DNA from: Lasiodiplodia sp. COLG20
Lineage: Eukaryota; Ascomycota; Dothideomycetes; Botryosphaeriales; Botryosphaeriaceae
Assembly: GCA_009801085.1 (NCBI GenBank)
Contig: VNWV01000008.1
Coordinates: forward strand, 992,001-1,056,000
DNA: 64,000 nucleotides
Direction: 5' to 3'
A model generated the notes under the pieces. That model had not been told where the DNA came from, made no database searches, and was given only the letters and a program-made list of their open reading frames with translations. How positions within the stretch are numbered: position 1 is the first letter of the stretch; each line of letters starts with the position of its first letter. This document shows positions 1 to 12,121 of this stretch, one piece after another. A program made the translations under genes and the position numbers.

Positions 1-1171
1 TGCGCGAACTAGAGGCGGCGGGGAGAAGGCGGCGCTTCTTGTGTGGATGGGGAGGCACCGGGATGTTGGTCCTCTTCGTGATGTGGCCGGAGAGCGGGCT
101 GGAGGGGAGTGTCTGCTGGGAAGGAAGGTATGGCGGGAGAGCTGCGGACACGGGAGGAGGGGAGGAGGCTAGGTCGGGAGATGGCGGATTACGAGAATTG
201 GTATGTGTGACTGCTCTCCGGCTGGGTGCGATGGGAAGCCCGTCTTCATCCTCGTTGTTGGAGATAGTTATGATACGGCGGCCATTTTCGTCAATCATGC
301 CCAGACGCTGGAGCTCGGCTGCACACGTATTAATCTCCTTAAGTCTTCTCGGAATGGAGGAACATACTCCGATGACGGTAGCGGAACTCAAAGTTGAAGC
401 GTTCTCCATGGTGTCCGGCTACCCGCTTGAAGAGCGTGGACTTGTCACTGTCAAGCGCGTCGATGACGCGGTTGTTAACAGTCCTGTGAGGCGGAGTTAA
501 ATATATAGCTTCCTGTCAGATGAGGATAGTTCTGGACTCACTTCACGTAATGGCTGATGCCATTGAGGTGATCAGTCGACGTGATTTTACCATCCAGCGC
601 AAGGGATTCCGGATCGTCCTCTTCAACGCGATCGGCGTCCTGACGACCGCGCTGAACGGAGACGCGGATGGCACCGAGCTTTCTGGCGCGGTCCATGAGG
701 TCCGCCTTTCTATAGCGCTTTTCCTTATCGTTATCTGTATTGTCAAAAGTGTTAGCTCGGCAATACAGCTAAACCGACAGCACGATGGGTTCACTGACCA
801 ATTTGGACCTTTCCGAAACAGAGATCGCCGTTCTCCCAGTGATCTCCGACCTGGACTGCGAAGTCCTTGAGGACGAAGTCGACGTACTTGAGACCGTTGG
901 CGGGAATGTGGACCTTCCTGCGGAGGTAGACGTCAGGCTCGTCGTGCGCGTCGAGCCAGAGGCGGATCTCCAGGCAGGTGGCCGTGAAGTACCTGAAGCC
1001 GTGGTGCAGGCGCACGTGAATCTGGAAGCGCTCCTCAGTCGTGGCCGCGACGTAGCATTGCATGTCCTGCGACTGGAACTTCTGCTCGTGGCCGGGGCGA
1101 ACGTATTCTAGATACCTCGTCGGCCGCGGGCCTACGCGCCGGAGGAATACCTCGACGTTGTCGTTGAGCAT
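1..1171 (-). CDS. DUF7918 family protein, 3' end cut by window edge
   Basis: Four exons (1171-799, 734-542, 483-368, 318-1) join in frame over three short GT-AG introns. The ATG at 1171 opens directly into the domain. The product starts MLNDNVEVFLRR and carries the pattern I associate with the fungal DUF7918 family: a YLEYVRPG strand, an AATTEERFQIHV strand, a KADLMDRARKLGAIRVSV helix-strand, and FNFEFRYRHRTAELQRLG near the end. The function of DUF7918 is unknown. The tail is proline-rich and basic (HPHKKRRLLP), a possible nuclear signal, and is still open at base 1, so the C-terminus lies outside the window. The longer open frame upstream of 1171 has no supporting domain and is probably leader. 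The family call comes from pattern memory; the exon structure is seen directly. Confidence 0.72.
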
Positions 1172-2873
1172 GTTGCGGGTTTCGTTGTTGTTGTTTGTTC
1201 TTGAGCGGACAAGGGTTGGAGTCGGGTGAAGAGGGTTTGGTGTCAGCGCGGAGAAGAAAGTGTGGTGGAGTGTCGTGGAGAAGCAGAGAAATGGCAGACG
1301 CGGCAGCGCAGAAGATGTCTTCGCATGGGCAGTAGCTGGCAGGGCAACCGCTAACCCAAAGCGGAGAAGGTGATGCCATGAGGGAACCGCACCTTGCAGC
1401 ATGTGTAAATAACGTCGAGCCTCATCCTGACTTTCGCTCACATTCAGGTAGAATGTTCTACGCCAGTGGCCGATAATGGCGCAAAGCTGAAGAAGGGAAG
1501 GCGCAGAGAGTCCGAGAACGTTATCCCGCACTTCTCCAGACCGTTCGAAATCTGAGAGAACTTGTGGTCACCGGGATTCCGAGATCCCCAGCAGACACCG
1601 AGTGCCGCGTCTCTAACCTGGAATATTACCCTGAGTAGTCCAACCTGAGCTACGTTAAACGACGTTCTGTACGAGCAGGTCCAAGCCGGGGACTTCGCAT
1701 TCTCTACCTATATACACATTTTAATCGTCAGCTTTCAAATAGAAGCGCAAATAGTCCAAATCAATCTGAAAAACTCCGGCATCGCACCGGCGAGAAAGCG
1801 ACTCATTGCAATTTTACTGGCGTCTCAACGTTATAAGGCCAGGCTACATCATCAACTGACTGCCCACCAAACAGAGGAATAAACCGTCAAGCAGCAAACT
1901 TTTGCCGGAAACCCAAATCACCCAAGCGCCTTGTACAAAGACAATCCATCTTCAATGACAATCTGTTACCACGCGCCCTGCTACCGTGCACCCGTACTTT
2001 TTTTGTTCATCACTTTTGTAAGAGCACATAATGCCAACATCATTAACCTAGTCAACACCACAACGTTATAAAGCGCTACCCAGAAGTGAAATTGGAAGAG
2101 AGAAAATCTTGTCGGTCCAGATTAAGTAGTCGTGAAGATTTCGTGGCGAGCGTTTCTCAGCAACGTACGTCGCATCGTCCGTTTCTGTTCATCCCTTCGC
2201 CACCGTTCTATTCGCTCCAACAGGTCCAAGAGAAAAGATGGCAGTATCAAACGCTATTGAATTAAATGAAAAGAAGCACCAGTGCGGGATGAGTGTGATG
2301 GGGTTTGTGGTAGGAGAATGACATGATTGTTGGGTTTACAGTAAGTCAGCAAAAGCTTGAAGCACAATTAACGCGCATCCGCTATGCCAAGTGATTTCCG
2401 TGAGGTGATAAGACGGGCAACAGAAAGGTGTAAAAAGAGAAAATAGGCGAGGAAAAGAAGAATGAAATAAAAAGAAATAGAGTAAAAGGGCGTGTGAGCA
2501 TGCGCGAGTATAGACACGTGCGGACTCTGCAAATGTTGGTCAAAACCTTGCTAAGCAAACTGCCAATTCTAAGTTTATCTCTATCTAGCCTACGGTGCTC
2601 AAGCACCGCAAAGGCAAGGCGAAAAGAGACAAGAAAAGACATTAGCCCAAGGCAAAAACAAAGAACAAACCCGGGGGAAAATAAACAAGGGGGATGGAGT
2701 ACACTCCAATATGTTCTCTGTGCAGGGGAAAATTTGGGAAGCTTGTGCGGGTGGGGAGGGTAAGTCTGGGTATCTGAGATTTCAATGGCGGAAGAAAACC
2801 AGAACGTGGAGATGCGCGGAACGAACAGGAAAAGGGTATCGTGGAAATTACAGCGCCGCGAACATCTCCAAAA
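1172..2873. other. Intergenic: DUF7918 promoter and formin 3' region
   Basis: No gene is supported. The half next to 1171 is the upstream region of the DUF7918 gene, and the other end is the 3' flank of the formin. It is AT-richer than its neighbours and its short open frames lack recognisable protein. Confidence 0.6.
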
Positions 2874-5800
2874 TTATTCGTCGTCCTTCGATACCGCCGG
2901 TGCTTCGCTCTTGTCCTCCTTGCCGGGGCTAGGTGGGCTGATAATCGTGACTGGGGTTGGGAGCGGCGACTCGGGACGGTCACTGTCCTTCTCCGCATCG
3001 CCCTCCTCCGCGTCCTCCTTCGGCCCATCAGTGTCATCGTCTGCATCGGCATCGGCATCCGGCATTGGCTCATCCTCGTCTTTCTCTGGCGGCGGGCTTG
3101 GTAGCGCAGTCCTCTCGCCATCTGCCTCCGACTCCGTCTTCGTTTGCTCTGATTCAGCCACCGAATCAGTCGTCGTCGCCTCCGTGTGTGCAGTTCCTGG
3201 CCTCGAGTAACCGGTACCCGGGCGCGAATCCGTCCCGTTTTCACCGTCACCTGCGCCAGGTTCCTCCTTGATCGACTCGTCCGCCGTGCTACCGCCTTGG
3301 CGCGCGCGCCTTCTTCTCCTTGCTTCCCGCTCGGTTCCGGCGTTTTCCCTCCTTCTGCGAACACGAATGCTGTCTTCCCTACCGGGTGAATCCGAAACCT
3401 CCGTTCCGTCGCCCCGAAGACCTTGCAGCATGACGGCCGCACGGTCGGCAATGTCCTCGCCCTCGCTGGTTCCGCCATCCTTCTTGTCCTTCTCCTCGCC
3501 ATCGGCCCCGGTATCGCCACTGGCTTCGCCTGACGCAATGCTGTTGGGACTGAGAAGGCCGTTGGCCGCGCTGCTGCCTTCTTCGTCGCCTCCGACTCCC
3601 GGGAGCTCGGGCATCTTCTGCCCACTTGCCACGCGAACCTGGTGACGATCCTTGAGACGGGCGCGGCGGCGACGATCGCGCTGATCGCGGGCCTGTGGTG
3701 CAGCAGCACGCAGCTTCTCCAGCAGAGTGTCCATGGCACCGGTTGACGCAGGGCTGAGCAGCGGGCCATCTGCTGTTGGCGAGCGCGGAGCAGCTTGCGC
3801 AGCCTTGCGGCGCATGGCTTCCTCGTTCCGGCGACGCTGCTCCTCCCATCTGATGTTCTTCTCCCTCGATTTCTGCGCACGGACGTCAGTCAATTCGTCA
3901 ACGAAATAGAATCCACGCAGCAACTTACCTTCCACTCATTAACAAAGACGGCCAGCTTGCTGAAGAAATCCCTCCGTGCATTTTCGTCCGTCGGGTCCTC
4001 ACCATAAAACGTCAGAATGTCGTTATACGTCTTCTTCATGTCCTCGAGGTAGTCCTCCATCGCTTCAGCCTTGCGGCGGGCATCCTTCATGCTGCGCTGA
4101 ACTATGATGCTAACACGATCCTCAGGGTGGAACTTCTTTGGATCACTCAAGTTACCTGAATCCAAACTGGCCTGCACGTTCTTGATGTTGTCGATGTATT
4201 TCTTGGCGTCAGTGCTGAGCTGCTCCACGTTAATCTTCTGCGCAGGAATGACGCCGGCGATTTCTTCCACAAAGCTTTCCCACTCAGAGTACTGGGTGCG
4301 CACGATACGCTCCACGAGATCGGCAAACGTAGACTCGTTCTTGTCATCCTTGACCATTCCAAGACGTGCGAGCGATGACAGCTTGAAACCAGTGGCCTGC
4401 TTGTTTGCGTCGTTCATGTAGTTACCGATATCCAAAATCAGGCCGAGAACGTTCATCAACGCGACGGAATCGCGCAGGGAATCAGAGACACGGACGACTT
4501 CCTGAAGCTTGGTGAAGATGTCGTCATACTCGCTCTCGTACGTCCTGGTAAGGTCGAGAGCCCGCATACGCGCCTTCCAGTAGTGGTGCAACTCGTAGGC
4601 AGTGTACAGATAGATCTGATCTTCCCTGGTGAGCTCATCTGGATTCGATTCGCGCGTAGCATTGGCAGCATCTGGGCCAGTCCAATCCTTGGCATACGGC
4701 GCCATTGACTTCGCGACTTGCTCGGGAATGACACAGAGCTCAGTCCTCTGCAAAAACTCTATGACCACATCGCTCTCGAGGATTGGCTTGTCACAGTGAA
4801 TGATCATGCGGACAAGATCATCGGCGGAAAGCTGGTTGAACTTGGCAAATGCGACGTGGAAGCCCTTGACAAGGTCGTTCGAAATCAGCTGCTTCTTGTC
4901 GTTCTTCGCCGACTGCTTCTTCGCAATCTGTTTGATCTCCTTGGCCAAGAACAACTTCTCAACTTCGTCAAGCACACCCTTCTTGGACAATTCGCGGTAC
5001 TTTTCTTCCTTGGCCTCGTAGGTGGGAGCATGCGCCGCCCACATGGTAACTTGAGGAGTGTCGACCTTCTCCCAATGCAACGCCTTGAGCTTCTTCTTCG
5101 GCCTTGCAACGGCAAGACCAATCTTTTGCGTAGGAGCATAGCCAGGCTGAGGCAAGAATCCAGGTCCACGGCGGGCGCCAGGCATCGGCGGTGCTCCTGG
5201 CGGCGGAGGAGGCGGTGGCGGCCCACCCATTCCTGGCATTGGCGGCGGAGGAGGTGCACCACCCGCAAATCCAGGCATCGGTGGCGGCGGAGGAGCTCCG
5301 CCTGCAAATCCAGGCATTGGCGGAGGTGGCGGAGGAGCGCCACCTGTGAATCCAGGCATGGGCGGCGGCGGCGGCGGAGGCGGGCCATTCATACCAGGCA
5401 TGGGCGGTGGGGGCGGCGGTGGAGGAGCACCATTTTCGAAGCCTGGCATGGACGGGGCGCCATCCATGCCGGGCATTGGAGGCGGAGGAGGCGGCGGGGG
5501 ACCGCTGAACTGCTCAGCGCCGTCTTCAGGCTTCTCGGCAGACTCGGGCTTCTCGCCCTCGGCCTCGTCGTCGCTCTCATCCAGTTTCTTGACCTTCGAA
5601 GCGATCTCTCCAAGAAGAGCACCCTGTTGGGTCGACGACATCTTGGGACGCCTGAGCTCAACGAGACGCGGCTTCTCGACAATCATCTCTTCATCATCGG
5701 CATCCGTGTCATCGTCTCCAGCTCTCTTCGGGACGGGCTTGCGGTTGACGGATCCGAGGAAACTGTTGGTGTAGTCGGCGCGAGCGAATTCTTGCCTGTT

Positions 5801-8470
5801 GCGCTCCTCGTCAAGACCGTCCATCCTCTCACGAAGTTCACGTAGCTTGTCTTCAGGCTCGACCGCCTGCCAGACCTTGCCCTCGAGCTTCGCTTGAGTC
5901 TTGGAGCGCTCGAGCTGCATCTCAAGCTTGTCAAGGAGTTTCTCGCGATCGAGAATGCCTTGCATGAGAGCGGGATCAGTCTGGCCAAGCTTGCCATCCT
6001 TGCCCTTCTTTGCGGCGGCAGAAGCCGCAACGTCCTGAGCATCGCGCAGCATGAGGTAGAGCTCTCTCGTCTCGAGCTCGTTTCGCTGGAGTTCCTTGGC
6101 ACGCACGGTCTGCAGATCTGACAGTTCAGCTTTGAGCTGCTTGATCTGTCTTCCACGAAGCTCCAACAGGGCATTCTGCTCCTCCAGTTGTTTTTGGAGC
6201 TTGCCAACCAGGCCATCTGCGCCCAGCTCGAGCTGTGCTCGCATCTCATCACGCTCCGCAACTGCAGCATCTGCAATCTGTCTAGCCTCGATTGCCTCGT
6301 CTCGAGCCTGGCGTGCCTCCGAGTCTGTGTAAAGCTTGTCCAGCAGACTCTGCACGGTGAAGTTCAGGCTTTGCTTGAGATCCATGTCGGGCAAGCGGCG
6401 GTCCATGGCAACGTAGCTTAGCATGGAGTCGACAAGCTGGAACAACCGAAGTCTATCCTCTCCCTCATTGTCCCGAATGAGCAAGAAATGCTGCATAGCA
6501 GAGACGAAGTAGTCTTGTGCTCTGGTGCCCGAAATCTTGTTTTGGATGGCGTCCACGATCTGGCTCGGGTCATTCATATCCTTTACCTCCCCTTCGATGC
6601 TGTCCACCATACTACTGTTCTCCCTCTCCAACAGATCCTCATAGTCGATGGCCTCATTCGTCCGGTATCTCTCGATCTGCTTGTCAATGACATCGTATTG
6701 GAAGCCTTCCATCTTATTCAAGATGCGCTTGATGCCACATGCTGTGAACTGTGCGCGCAGATGCACACGCAGCTGCAGGTCTCTTTCCGGGGCATCCACG
6801 ATCATGTTGACGAGGAACAGCGATGCGACGGCGTATTCCATGAGCAAGTTCTCGAAGCCAATACCTCCACTCCGAGCTTCGTCGCTGGCCCCGACCAAAC
6901 TGCCCATCTTTCCGCGACCGTCAACGGTAACTTCCACAATACGCATCCAAGCATCGAACCGTCCATTTTCACCTTGTGCCTGTTTCAGTTGATCCAATGC
7001 TTGCAAGACCTTCTCATGGCCCTGGCCGTTCGCCCAGTGGCACAAGAATGTGAGGACTTCGCTGACGAGTTTCCGGGTGTTCAGGCGGGGAGAAACGAGA
7101 GAGCTGGCGAGAGAAGTGACGATTTGAGGGTAGGCCAAGGCATTATCGGCGCCGTATTTGTTGTTCATCAAAGCCTTCAAACATTTGACAATGTCGTACT
7201 CGCGGTCGAGGTCCTTTTCCTGGGTGTTCTGCGATCCTGGTGGTGGTGCTGGGCCCCCTCCTTGTCTCCGGTTGATCTTGTTCAGAACATTCGTGAGCGC
7301 AATTGAGCCCTGCGCCTCGACGAATGCCTTGACCCATCCAATCGGCTGTGTTCTCAAGCTGACACTCAGGGATTGCAGCTGCTTGGCTGTAATCGAGTTG
7401 TCTAGCACTTTCCGCACATACCATTCCGGGCTGCCCTCCTCATCGGAGCGGCCAAGGATCCCCGTCCCATCCACGCTGTACTGTGATTGCCTGGCATTTT
7501 GTCGCCTTCTTTGTTCGCCCTGCCATTCTGCTAGCCGATCTTGATGCACCAATGTCCACTTCTTTGAAATCGGATACGCCTCCATCTGCCGTCTTGCCTG
7601 CTCGGGCAAACTGTTCCAACCACGCTTTTGCATGAGAGCCATGAATTCGAACTCGATTTCCCGGTCATCGTTGGGTCTTTGTAAATGGAATCCAGCGGGG
7701 TCAAAGGAGGCGGCGTTGCCGGGGGCTGGGGCTGGTGCTATCGGTCTTCCATTGACACCAATGGTAGGAAGCAGGGTGTGTTGGTCCATGCCCACGCCCA
7801 GGGTGGCGAAGCTCATCTTTGTGTCGCGGTGGCCGGAGTGGTTCGAGTATACGCTGGCTTGGTCGGACGAGGCGCGAGTGTTGTAGGAGGCCTCGGTGGC
7901 GGCGTAGGATGATCCGTGAGCGTTCGGAGAATAAGGTCGTCCGGAGCTTGTGCTCGGGCGACCTGAACCCCATTGTTGAATGGACACACCTCTGTCGCCA
8001 GGCTGGCTGGAGGCCATGGCGGTGCCTGTAGAGTGTGGAGGGGGTCGCGGCGGGACCGCCACCCCAGGCGGCGGCGGTGCCGAGGGATTAAAGATGGGGT
8101 ATTGGTGAAAATCGGCGCCGCCCTTGTTTAGATGATGTGGTAGCGGCTCGCGGCGGGCGGCGGCTTGGGCAGCAGCTTGGCTGTTGGGCAGGAAATCGAC
8201 AGAGATAGGAGAACGGCCATCGGGAGGGACGCTGTCGTATGGTATGCTGGTCAACACGCCGGCAGTCTGCAGGTGCTCAGGCAGGTAGGAGATAGGCCGG
8301 TTGTTCGGCGAGCCGTTCAGCGAGTTCACGGAAGAGCGGGACTGATGGCGCGAGGAGCCTGCGCTGAGGTTTGATGGCAGGCCGGGCGTCTCGGGCACGT
8401 CGTCCCTGTTCTTGCGCCTCGAAAAGAACGACTTGCCGCCGGACGACTGACGCGACTTGTGGTCGGACAT
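2874..8470 (-). CDS. sepA: Formin (SepA/Bni1-type diaphanous-related formin)
   Basis: Actin nucleator for polarised hyphal growth and septation, inferred from the family. Two exons (8470-3929 and 3872-2874) flank a 56-nt intron with GTAAGT and CAG ends, giving 1846 aa. Visible in order: a disordered basic N-terminus; a Rho-binding/FH3 region from about residue 265 to 690; a long coiled coil at about 705-815; an FH1 region at about 989-1105 with repeated polyproline blocks separated by MPGF/MPGM; an FH2 domain at about 1115-1510 opening with KKKLKALHWEKVD. The second exon adds an autoinhibitory DAD at about 1559 (GAMDTLLEKLRAAAP followed by an arginine cluster). A second DAD-like stretch sits near 1660 (AAVMLQGLRGDG). 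The acidic tail is unstructured. The start ATG at 8470 has no in-frame competitor. Filamentous fungi usually carry one such formin. Confidence 0.95.
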
Positions 8471-9206
8471 GGCGGGCAGCAGCGTCTCTGCTTGGCGCGA
8501 GAATCCAGCGACCCCAGGGGGGTTCAGCAGCAGGTGCTGCGACGGTCTTCGGCGGCAAAGAACAGCGCGTCAGACCCTCGTTCCGGAGTATGTTGTGCCT
8601 GGAGTCCGCGGCGCTCGCCAATCGGCAAGACCGTTAGGCTGTCTGCAGGGCTCGAGCGCGGTGCTCAGCGCTGCGGTGCGGGCGTCGAGGGCGGCGTACT
8701 CGAAAAGGGCGATTCTTTCGAGCGAGGTTGGGCGGATGTGCGCGCGCGGTCAGCAGGTTCTGGGATGTGTCGGTGGAGGAGAATCACGGCGCATGGGCGC
8801 ACACTCGCATGGCCAGGCCGTTCGCCTTTTCGTATAGGGATGCGCGAGGAAGAGGGAGGGTCAGTGCAGGAGTGGTTGCTGCTTGTTTCAAAGTCAAAGG
8901 GGCAGCACGGGAAGGGAAACCCTGCACGCCGCGCCCAGCCATACAGAGAGCCGCGCCCTGTCTGACGCTTCTCGGCCGCCCAGCCCGACCTCAGCCTCCC
9001 GCAGCGACGCCGATGCGCTGAGCTCTCTTCCCAGTGCGCCGATGATTGCGCGTCAGCTCCAGTCGACACGGACACGGGCTGCTCGACCGCCGGGGCCTCC
9101 CAGCTATACATAGTACTGAACGTCCTCCTTACTGCTGGTCGCCCTGAGCCCAAATCGCTCGTTTCCCCGGACTCTCGCGTCCTCCCGCCTCCGAGTCGCA
9201 GCCGCC
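8471..9206. promoter_or_regulatory. Divergent promoter region: formin / small membrane protein
   Basis: A 736-nt stretch between two head-to-head start codons. It must hold both promoters and leaders. Overlapping open frames here code for nothing recognisable. Confidence 0.5.
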
Positions 9207-9948
9207 ATGTCCGGCCTCTCCTCCTTCGTGAAGGTATGACGCCTCGATCTCGCTTGTGTCGCCGTGGGAATCTGCCTCATTCCCTCTGTCGCGCCGCCGA
9301 CTGCCATCATGTCATCGCATTGCGACCCACGGAACCCAGAGCACCACGGATTCCTCAACCAGCCAATGCATCTTCTGTACACTCAACAAACAGCCCCGCC
9401 TCCGCTAACGTGCGCGCATTCCCTAGACCTTCCTCATCCCCCTCCTCGTCGCCGTCCTCCTCTACGTCTTCGTCTCCTTCGTGCTCCTCCCCCTGCATCG
9501 CCGCTACGTCCGCAAATACCAGCACTACCTCCCGCTGCACGGCGCCACCACCGACGCCGCTCTCCACAGCCTCTCCACCCACACGTCGCCTAGCTGGATC
9601 CGCGCTCGCTTCTCCGGCCTCTGGTCGTCGCTTTCTGCCCGCCTGCCCTTCGCTCTGCCCTTCGCGGCCACCCCGCGCACCGCCTCCGCCACCGGGATGG
9701 GCGCGTATGACGACGATGACGACGATGACTTTGACATCGAAGATGGTGAGGGCGAGGGCATGGTTGGGTTCGAGCCGATGGATCGCGAGAGGCGGCGTGA
9801 GGCGTTGGAGAGGCAGAGAGGTGCCGACGGTGCGAGCGAGCGCAGGTTGAGTCGAGAGCTGGAGGAGGGCTTTAGGGATAGCAGCAGCGACAGCGAAGAC
9901 GACGGTGCTGCTGTTGGGCGCCGCGTGGGAGCTATGATACACCGGTGA
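9207..9948 (+). CDS. Small single-pass membrane protein, uncharacterised
   Basis: Two exons (9207-9233 and 9427-9948) give 182 aa. The 27-nt first exon encodes MSGLSSFVK and is followed by a 193-nt intron with GTATGA and CTAG ends. A hydrophobic segment lies at about residues 11-30 (FLIPLLVAVLLYVFVSFVLL), followed at once by basic RRYVRKY, so the tail is probably cytosolic. The tail has an acidic run (YDDDDDDDFDIEDGEGEG) and an arginine-rich helix ending RRLSRELEEGFRDSSSDSEDD. I recall similar short conserved proteins in other ascomycetes but no assigned function. The tiny first exon is accepted because without it the transmembrane frame has no ATG. Its acidic patch followed by a possible phosphorylation cluster is the only functional hint. 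Confidence 0.7.
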
Positions 9949-10584
9949 TCATGTACAACATGCTTCATTCGAATAATTCTCCGATTGTTCTTTTTACCTT
10001 ACCTTTTTGGCATAGAGAGCAAGGCTTCTCGTCGGCTTTTTCCATCGCGTCTACAGTACAGGAGTTTCTCTTGCATGATTTTATCGGTGTGTAAAGACAC
10101 CTAATTCAACACCTTTTACCTTTGCGCCACCTAAAATCTCCACACAATTGGGGGCGAAGTCGGTCATAGACAAACCCACCCTCCTATGCCTTGACAAAAA
10201 ATTGCTCTCTTTGCATGTGCAGTTGCAGCAAATGTCTGGAAGTTGACGTAGCCCTAAAGATTACACAAAAACGTCCCGACGGAAGCAAGGTACACGATCT
10301 GTGTGACGGTTCAGATCTGCAACCCACTGAAGCACCGAGGAGCGGATGTGGCTGCGCAAGCACCACCGATGAGGCGCACAATCAAGGAGGATGGAAATTG
10401 AGAAAATTGTTGAAGGGAAAAGTCGTTTTGGGTTCTCATTCATCAGAAGTCACATACAAAAGACCCGCGTAAGGCCGCCCATCCTCGCTAAAATGATATC
10501 CGAGCCGGCAACAAGAATTCCTTCCACCGCCTAACTCCGGCGAGCGGATTCAACACCGTTTCCGTCCATGCAAGCAACCATTAT
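9949..10584. other. Intergenic between convergent genes
   Basis: It lies between two stop codons, so it holds two 3' untranslated regions. I see no gene or structured RNA in it. Confidence 0.5.
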
Positions 10585-12051
10585 TTATTTCTTCTCGCGC
10601 TGGCCGTAAGCCCTGGTGGCGTAGTCACCGCCGTGGACGATCAGGTCCTCAGGCCTGTAGTCGAAGCGCTTGGAGAAGTAGCTGTCCAGGATGGCCTTGG
10701 TGCCAGCGGCGTAGCGCTTCTGAGCGTCGATCGAGGTACCCGACATGTGGGGAACCATGGCGTTGCCGCCGCCCCACGGGTTCTTGGCGTAGCGCAGAGG
10801 GTGGTCCTTGGGGGCAGGCTGGGGGAACCAGACGTCACCACCGTAGCCGCGGAGGTGGCCGGACTTGAGCGCGTCGGCAACATCCTCCTTGACGACGATG
10901 GCGCCACGAGCGGTGTTGATCAGCCACGAGCCTGTGGGGAGTCGGGTGTTAGCGGGCGTGTCATGAGCATGGGATGAGGTGGGAGGGGAAGTGGGGTGAA
11001 TGCAGTGCGGGGTTGCCGGTTGCCGGGATTGATTTTCCTCCACTCACCCTTCTTCATCTTGGAGATCAGGTCCTTGTTGAAGAGACCGCGGGTCTTCTCG
11101 TGCAGCGGGCAGTTGATGGTGACAACATCGCACTGCGCAAGCATCTCCTCGAGGTTCTCAACGCGACGGCAGCCAATCTCCTTCTCCGCTTCGGCAGAGA
11201 GGGGCTGGTAGTCGAAGTAGAGCAGCTCCTTGCAGTCGAAGGGCTTGAGACGGCGCAGAACACGCTCGCCAATGCGGCCAACAGCGACGGTACCAACAAC
11301 CTTGTTCTCGAGGTCGTACTCGTTCTTGGCAACGGCGGCGACGTTCCAGTCACCAGCCTCGATCTGCTCGTGGGCAGGGACGAAGTTGCGGACGAGGGTC
11401 AGGATGGTCATGACGACGTGCTCAGCGACCGAGACGACGTTGGAGCCCGTGACCTCAGCGACGGTCAGACCGCCGTTGGTCTTGTTGGCGGCATCGAGGT
11501 CGACGTGGTCGGAACCGATACCGGCAGTCACGCAGAGCTTGAGGTTCTTGGCCTTGGCCAGACGCTCCTTGGTCAGGTAGCCAGGGTGGAAGCTAGGGGG
11601 CGTTAGCGGATGTGCTAACACGAGCAATTGGAGAGACGGCATACGGAGTGGTGATGATGACCTCAGCGTCAACGAGCTCCTTCTCGAAGACAGAGTCCTC
11701 GCCCTCCTTGTCGGAGGTGGTGACCAGAGTGTGGCCCTGCTCCTCGATCCACTTGCGGATACCCAGCTCGTTCTCAGTGGTTCCGAGGAGCTCGGGCTGT
11801 TGCTCGGCGTGGATACCGCCCTGAAGCAATTGACGTCAGCAGCACATCACGGTAAACAACAACATGCCATTGAGGCATTGGGGAGGACTTACGTCGTAGA
11901 GGCACAGAAGAACCTTGCCCTGTTGCCGCGAGGTTGCTGTTAGCGTTCTGACGCCGAGAGGTGCATGCGGGCGCAGCAGCGAGCTCCTGCCAGCCGACAG
12001 GACGGAGGAAGCGGGGCGCGCGAGGCGGGCAGCGGAGCGGATAAATACCAT
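10585..12051 (-). CDS. FDH1: NAD-dependent formate dehydrogenase
   Basis: Oxidises formate to CO2 with NAD. Four exons (12051-11893, 11820-11645, 11592-11048, 10931-10585) sum to 1227 nt, 408 aa. The first 45 residues are rich in Arg/Ser/Ala with no acids, a probable mitochondrial leader, before the conserved GKVLLCLYD strand. Family landmarks: [23 protein letters not shown], the nucleotide loop [11 protein letters not shown] followed by acidic YFDYQPL (NAD preference), [33 protein letters not shown] and the catalytic-histidine segment [13 protein letters not shown]. The first glycine of the usual GxGxxG is alanine; I believe this is common in mould FDHs. ATG 12051 has a strong context (CACCATGG), so the in-frame TTG further upstream is not needed. 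Other D-2-hydroxyacid dehydrogenases are excluded by the FDH-specific segments. Confidence 0.95.
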
Positions 12052-12113
12052 GGTGACAATTGATGAAGAGAATGAGGTGTGGAACAAGAGTCTCTTCGGC
12101 GCGAGGCACAGAG

Positions 12114-12121
12114 ATTATATG
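12114..12121 (-). promoter_or_regulatory. TATA-like box of FDH
   Basis: TATAATCT on the minus strand about 65 nt before the FDH ATG, followed by a CT-rich leader, which is usual fungal promoter geometry. Confidence 0.4.

Noticed and set aside
4718..5845. Long plus-strand open frame of 375 codons
   Set aside because: It is the complement of the formin coding region, including FH1, whose proline and glycine codons keep the opposite strand open. It has no protein signature of its own.
11281..11310. Alanine in place of the first glycine of the FDH nucleotide loop
   Set aside because: I believe this is normal among mould formate dehydrogenases, so it is not a sign of a broken enzyme.
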